Shown piece after piece: positions 61,036 to 64,000 of a stretch of DNA of 64,000 nucleotides. The stretch spans positions 32,329 to 96,328 of the forward strand of contig DBUB01000008.1 in assembly GCA_002307725.1 (NCBI GenBank). Reading direction: 5' to 3'. The first letter of the stretch is position 1. Each line of letters begins with the position of its first letter. The DNA is from Alphaproteobacteria bacterium UBA1301 (GTDB lineage: Bacteria > Pseudomonadota > Alphaproteobacteria > Micropepsales > Micropepsaceae). Under the pieces are notes generated by a model. That model saw only the letters and a program-made list of their open reading frames with translations. It had not been told where the DNA came from and made no database searches. The translations under genes and the position numbers were made by a program.

Positions 61036-61920
61036 ATGACGGCGTCGATTATCGACGGCAAAGCGCATGCGACTGCGCTGCGTGCGAAGCTCATCGCCAA
61101 AACGGTTGACCTGAAAGCGGAATACGGCATCGTGCCTGGCTTGGCTACGGTCCTTGTCGGTGATGACCCGGCCAGTGAGGTCTATGTTCGCAACAAGAAC
61201 AAGACTGCGGAAGCCTTGGGCTTCAAATCCGTCCATCACCACCTGGCCAGCACCGCCAGCGAAGCCGAGGTGGTGTCGCTGGTCAAGACGCTTAACGCCG
61301 AGCCCAGCGTGCACGGCATTCTGGTACAGCTACCGCTGCCAAAACATATCCGCGAAGAATCGGTGCTCGATGCTCTCGATCCGGCCAAAGATGTCGACGC
61401 GCTAACGCCTATCAATGCAGGACTTCTGCTCTCCGGCCGGGCGCACCTGGTATCCTGCACGCCGATGGGCGTGATGATCCTGTTACGCGAGACATTGGGT
61501 GACATTGGGGGCGCGGAAGCGCTGGTAATCGGCCGTTCGCTACTATTCGGCAAACCAGCGGCGCAACTGCTGTTGGCGGCCAATGCCACCGTGACCATGG
61601 CCCATTCACGTAGCCGAGACTTGCCTTTGCTATGCCGTCGGGCCGATATTATCGTGGCCGCAATCGGCAAGCCTGAGTTCGTGCGCGGCAATTGGGTCAA
61701 ACCTGGAGCCTGCGTGATCGACGTTGGTATCAACCGAATTGTAGACGCGAGCGGCCATTCCCGACTGGTGGGAGACGTGGCCTATGCGGAAACGGCCGAA
61801 GTGGCGGGCCACATTACGCCAGTGCCTGGCGGGGTCGGCGCCATGACCATCATCTGCTTGATGCGCAATACTCTGATTGCTGCAGCAATGCAGCACGCAG
61901 TTCCCTTACCGGTGGTGTAG
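61036..61920 (+). CDS. folD: Methylenetetrahydrofolate dehydrogenase/cyclohydrolase
   Basis: FolD oxidises 5,10-methylene-tetrahydrofolate with NADP and opens the ring to 10-formyl-tetrahydrofolate. The 294 residues include GLATVLVGDDPASEVYVRNKNKTAEALGF with the catalytic lysine, VQLPLPKHIREESVLDALDPAKDVDALTP and VIDVGINRIVDASGHSRLVGDV, all typical. The NADP motif reads VIGRSLLFGKPAAQLL. It is last in the mgs-mgd operon and directly abuts the GNAT gene (stop and start adjacent). A housekeeping copy elsewhere is likely. Confidence 0.94.
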   Translation: MTASIIDGKAHATALRAKLIAKTVDLKAEYGIVPGLATVLVGDDPASEVYVRNKNKTAEALGFKSVHHHLASTASEAEVVSLVKTLNAEPSVHGILVQLPLPKHIREESVLDALDPAKDVDALTPINAGLLLSGRAHLVSCTPMGVMILLRETLGDIGGAEALVIGRSLLFGKPAAQLLLAANATVTMAHSRSRDLPLLCRRADIIVAAIGKPEFVRGNWVKPGACVIDVGINRIVDASGHSRLVGDVAYAETAEVAGHITPVPGGVGAMTIICLMRNTLIAAAMQHAVPLPVV

Positions 61921-62601
61921 ATGGTGGATTTGTGCGGCTGGAAGGGTGCAGCAGAGCCCCAACGCATCATTCTCGACGGCTACTATGCGCGGCTGGAGCC
62001 ATTCCATATCGCCAACCACGAAGACGATCTGTTCGCGGCGTCAACCGCGCCTGGTGCCGAGGACCGCTTCAAATATCTCTTCGACTATGCACCTCACGAC
62101 CGGGACACATTTCACGGCTGGATGGTGAAGTCCTGCGCCACCGTGGATCCGCTTTACTTTGCCGTGATCGACAAACGTACCGGCTGTGCTGGGGGCCGCC
62201 AAGCCTTGATGCGCATCGTCCCTGCACATGGCGTGATCGAGATCGGCAGCATTCTCTGGGGCCCAGCGATCGCCCGGACACGCGTTGCCACCGAGGCTCT
62301 GTACCTCTTTGCGGAATACGTCTTCGAGAGGCTCGGCTATCGCCGTTTCGAATGGAAGTGCAATGCCCTCAACGCTGCGTCACGCAACGCCGCACTGCGC
62401 TTCGGCTTTCGCTACGAAGGCATCTTCCGCCAGCACATGGTGGTGAAGGGCCTGAGCCGCGACACGGCTTGGTTTGCCATGACCGACGCCGATTGGCCAT
62501 CACGCAAGGCGGCCTATCTCGCGTGGCTCGCGCCTGCGAATTTTGATGATACCGGCACGCAGAAGTCTAGGCTCGACACCACACACGATCCGCATTGGTG
62601 A
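61921..62601 (+). CDS. GNAT-family N-acetyltransferase (RimJ-like)
   Basis: The 226-residue protein has the GNAT pattern of the RimJ/RimL-like group: YARLEPFHIANHEDDLFAA, GVIEIGSILWGPAIARTRVATEALYLFAEYVFERLGYRRFEWKCNALNAASRNAALRFGFRYEGIFRQHMV. Proteins of this type acetylate amines, antibiotics or protein N-termini. Its ATG follows the folD stop with no gap, so it is co-transcribed, but a role in methylamine metabolism is not established. The acetyl-CoA loop reads ARTRVATEAL. Confidence 0.85.
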   Translation: MVDLCGWKGAAEPQRIILDGYYARLEPFHIANHEDDLFAASTAPGAEDRFKYLFDYAPHDRDTFHGWMVKSCATVDPLYFAVIDKRTGCAGGRQALMRIVPAHGVIEIGSILWGPAIARTRVATEALYLFAEYVFERLGYRRFEWKCNALNAASRNAALRFGFRYEGIFRQHMVVKGLSRDTAWFAMTDADWPSRKAAYLAWLAPANFDDTGTQKSRLDTTHDPHW

Positions 62602-62607
62602 CGGATG

Positions 62608-62649
62608 CCACGTGCCAGCGCGCTTTTTTTGCCGCGCGCTCGCACGTGG
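62608..62649. terminator. Strong bidirectional hairpin terminator
   Basis: CCACGTGC plus AGCGCGC on the left arm (62608-62623) pair with GCGCGCT plus GCACGTGG on the right (62634-62649): 15 of 16 base pairs, with a 10-base T-rich loop. It stands between the convergent GNAT and GH51 genes. The rest of the 62602-62756 gap holds nothing else I can name. Confidence 0.65.
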
Positions 62650-62756
62650 AGTTCAGACGCTGACCTATATTCCGGCGCTTAGACGCACTCTAACAGCAAT
62701 AGGTGTTCGCCCTAATCGGATAGGCACGGAAGAAAGCATGCAAGCCTCGCGCGAAC

Positions 62757-64000
62757 TTACGCTACGCGGTATTCATACAGTTCGATACCAAACGGTGCCA
62801 CCGCAAGCGCCTTGGCAGAAGCATTGAATGTCGCCTCCGTAATGGTGACCTCCGGAGCTTTGCCGACTTGGTTCTGGGCATCGAGGCTGGTACCAATCAG
62901 TTTCCAGCACCGTCCTTTTGCCGCTGCGTTGAAGTTCGACAAGTTTAGCTCAAGCGTCTGCGCCGTATCGGTTGCGTTGACGACGGCCACAATCAGTGCC
63001 TTCTTGTCGGTGGTCAGCGCCGCCGAAACGTCGAGTGGCCAAGTTGGGCTGCCGGTGTTGACCTTCGGCTGATCGCCGCCGACCGGATATTTCGGCAGAG
63101 GGACCGGCGAGTTGCCCGTCACGGCCACTGGGATCTTGCCGAAGTGCTTGTTGTAGAGCTGGAAAACGCGGCCCGACCCACTGATCACCGACTGGGTACG
63201 GTTGTAGTCTAGCCACGACATGCCCATCGTGTAGCCTGCCATATCAATGAAATCGGTGTGGCGGAAAAACTCGTGGAACGTCCGCGCGATGCCGAGGGCA
63301 CCTTTATAGTCCTGCTTGAAGTGATAGGCCCACTCGTCGAAGAAGACCTTCACCTTGCCTTCGTTGAGCTTGGGGAAGCGCTTCTTATACTCTTCCCAGC
63401 AATCCGCCATAGTCGCAACGCGGTTGGCCGGGGCCGCGGCCCATTCCATCAACGTCTGCTGGATGTCCTCGTTCTTGCCGGTCGAGAAGTTGAAGTGCTT
63501 GAACTCCGGCTGATAGGCATGCGTCGCTAGAGCGTCGAACTTGCCCCAAGAATCCTTCAACATGCCGCCGGCCCAATCGCGTTCCGAGCCGTATTCGACC
63601 AGACGGCTGCCGGAATCAATCATCATGCCCTGCCCCGTCGTCATCTCATCGACGAAACCGCCCGGAACGATGAGGTAGATCGACGGATCGACCTTGCGCA
63701 TCGCATCGGCAAACATGTTGTGCTTGATCGTGTACTGTTCCAGCGCCATGTGGCCCATCTGCCAATGGCCGTACATCTCGTTTCCAACGTTCCAATAGTG
63801 GACCTTGTAGGGCTTCGTATGGCCGTTGGCCGCGCGCTTGGCGCCCCATTCCGTGGTCGACGTACCGTTGACGTATTCGACCAATTCGGCGCCGGACCGC
63901 GGTTCACCGAATCCAGTGTTGATGCACCAATACGGTTCGACGCCGAGAATATCCTGGCACATCTGCAAGAGTTCATCCACACCCACGTCGTTGGACTGCG
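62757..64000 (-). CDS. Alpha-L-arabinofuranosidase (GH51), 5' end outside the window
   Basis: The frame is open to the window edge; QSNDVGVDELLQMCQDILGVEPYWCINTG continues upstream of the first GTG, so the gene is partial. The 409 visible residues carry WNVGNEMYGHW with the acid-base glutamate (G-N-E) and VKVFFDEWAYHF with the nucleophile glutamate, then a C-terminal beta domain (ALIVAVVNATDTAQTLELNLSNF, FGIELYEYRVA). It releases arabinose from arabinan or arabinoxylan. Any signal peptide would be outside the window. It is not linked to the methylamine operon, being convergent across a terminator. Confidence 0.9.
   Translation of the reverse strand, partial: QSNDVGVDELLQMCQDILGVEPYWCINTGFGEPRSGAELVEYVNGTSTTEWGAKRAANGHTKPYKVHYWNVGNEMYGHWQMGHMALEQYTIKHNMFADAMRKVDPSIYLIVPGGFVDEMTTGQGMMIDSGSRLVEYGSERDWAGGMLKDSWGKFDALATHAYQPEFKHFNFSTGKNEDIQQTLMEWAAAPANRVATMADCWEEYKKRFPKLNEGKVKVFFDEWAYHFKQDYKGALGIARTFHEFFRHTDFIDMAGYTMGMSWLDYNRTQSVISGSGRVFQLYNKHFGKIPVAVTGNSPVPLPKYPVGGDQPKVNTGSPTWPLDVSAALTTDKKALIVAVVNATDTAQTLELNLSNFNAAAKGRCWKLIGTSLDAQNQVGKAPEVTITEATFNASAKALAVAPFGIELYEYRVA

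Overview
The window looks like an alphaproteobacterial chromosome with moderately high GC. Evidence for this is the glxA/glnT-type methylamine gene set, a STAS-cheY-cheA-cheW-mcp-cheR-cheB chemotaxis operon, an RquA-like enzyme and the transposase families present. The sequence does not fix genus or family. No tRNA, rRNA, CRISPR array or replication origin was recognised.

Layout. (1) 1-2700 is insertion-sequence debris: an IS256-family element whose transposase is broken by a 22-bp palindromic insert, sitting in the 3' end of a truncated group II intron reverse transcriptase. (2) 2721-21453 is a surface polysaccharide (O-antigen-like) cluster. It begins with a VioA-type sugar aminotransferase, a WbqC-family protein, two tandem beta-propeller proteins and a GNAT-methyltransferase fusion. 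These are followed by a flippase (Wzx), five glycosyltransferases, a polymerase candidate (Wzy), a zinc-ribbon methyltransferase, the chain-length regulator Wzz, and the dTDP-sugar genes rmlACDB read from the opposite strand. The Rml pathway makes dTDP-4-keto-6-deoxyglucose, which can feed both rhamnose and, through the aminotransferase, a 4-amino-4,6-dideoxyhexose. (3) 21688-24930 is a second scrapyard of broken elements (ISAzo13, IS21, IS3 and ISL3 families), so mobile DNA lies at both ends of the polysaccharide locus.

(4) 25127-38959 is a chemotaxis locus on the minus strand (STAS protein, cheY, cheA, cheW, three mcp genes, cheW, cheR, cheB). A large plus-strand protein converges on it and carries a CheZ-like D-x-x-x-Q motif. 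The three receptors share nearly the same signalling domain but carry 2, 6 and 8 HAMP units in a strict 39-residue repeat, and all end in a possible CheR/CheB docking pentapeptide. (5) 39442-44614 holds three small regulators (XRE, TetR, HxlR), an RquA-like rhodoquinone enzyme, a metallophosphoesterase and a PP2C-Ser/Thr kinase fusion.

(6) 44693-61920 is a coherent N-methylglutamate pathway for methylamine use. It comprises an amino-acid permease, purU and gmaS (glnT) on the minus strand, then on the plus strand an amidotransferase (mgsA/glxB), a fused glxC-glxD (mgsB-mgsC), a GltD-like flavoprotein, the sarcosine-oxidase-like mgdABCD and folD. Two coupled regulators (a GlxA-type AraC protein and an XRE-cupin protein) sit inside. 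Methylamine would be captured as gamma-glutamylmethylamide, converted to N-methylglutamate and oxidised, and the one-carbon unit would pass through FolD and PurU to formate. (7) The window ends with a GNAT protein, a strong hairpin and the 3' part of a GH51 arabinofuranosidase that runs off the edge.
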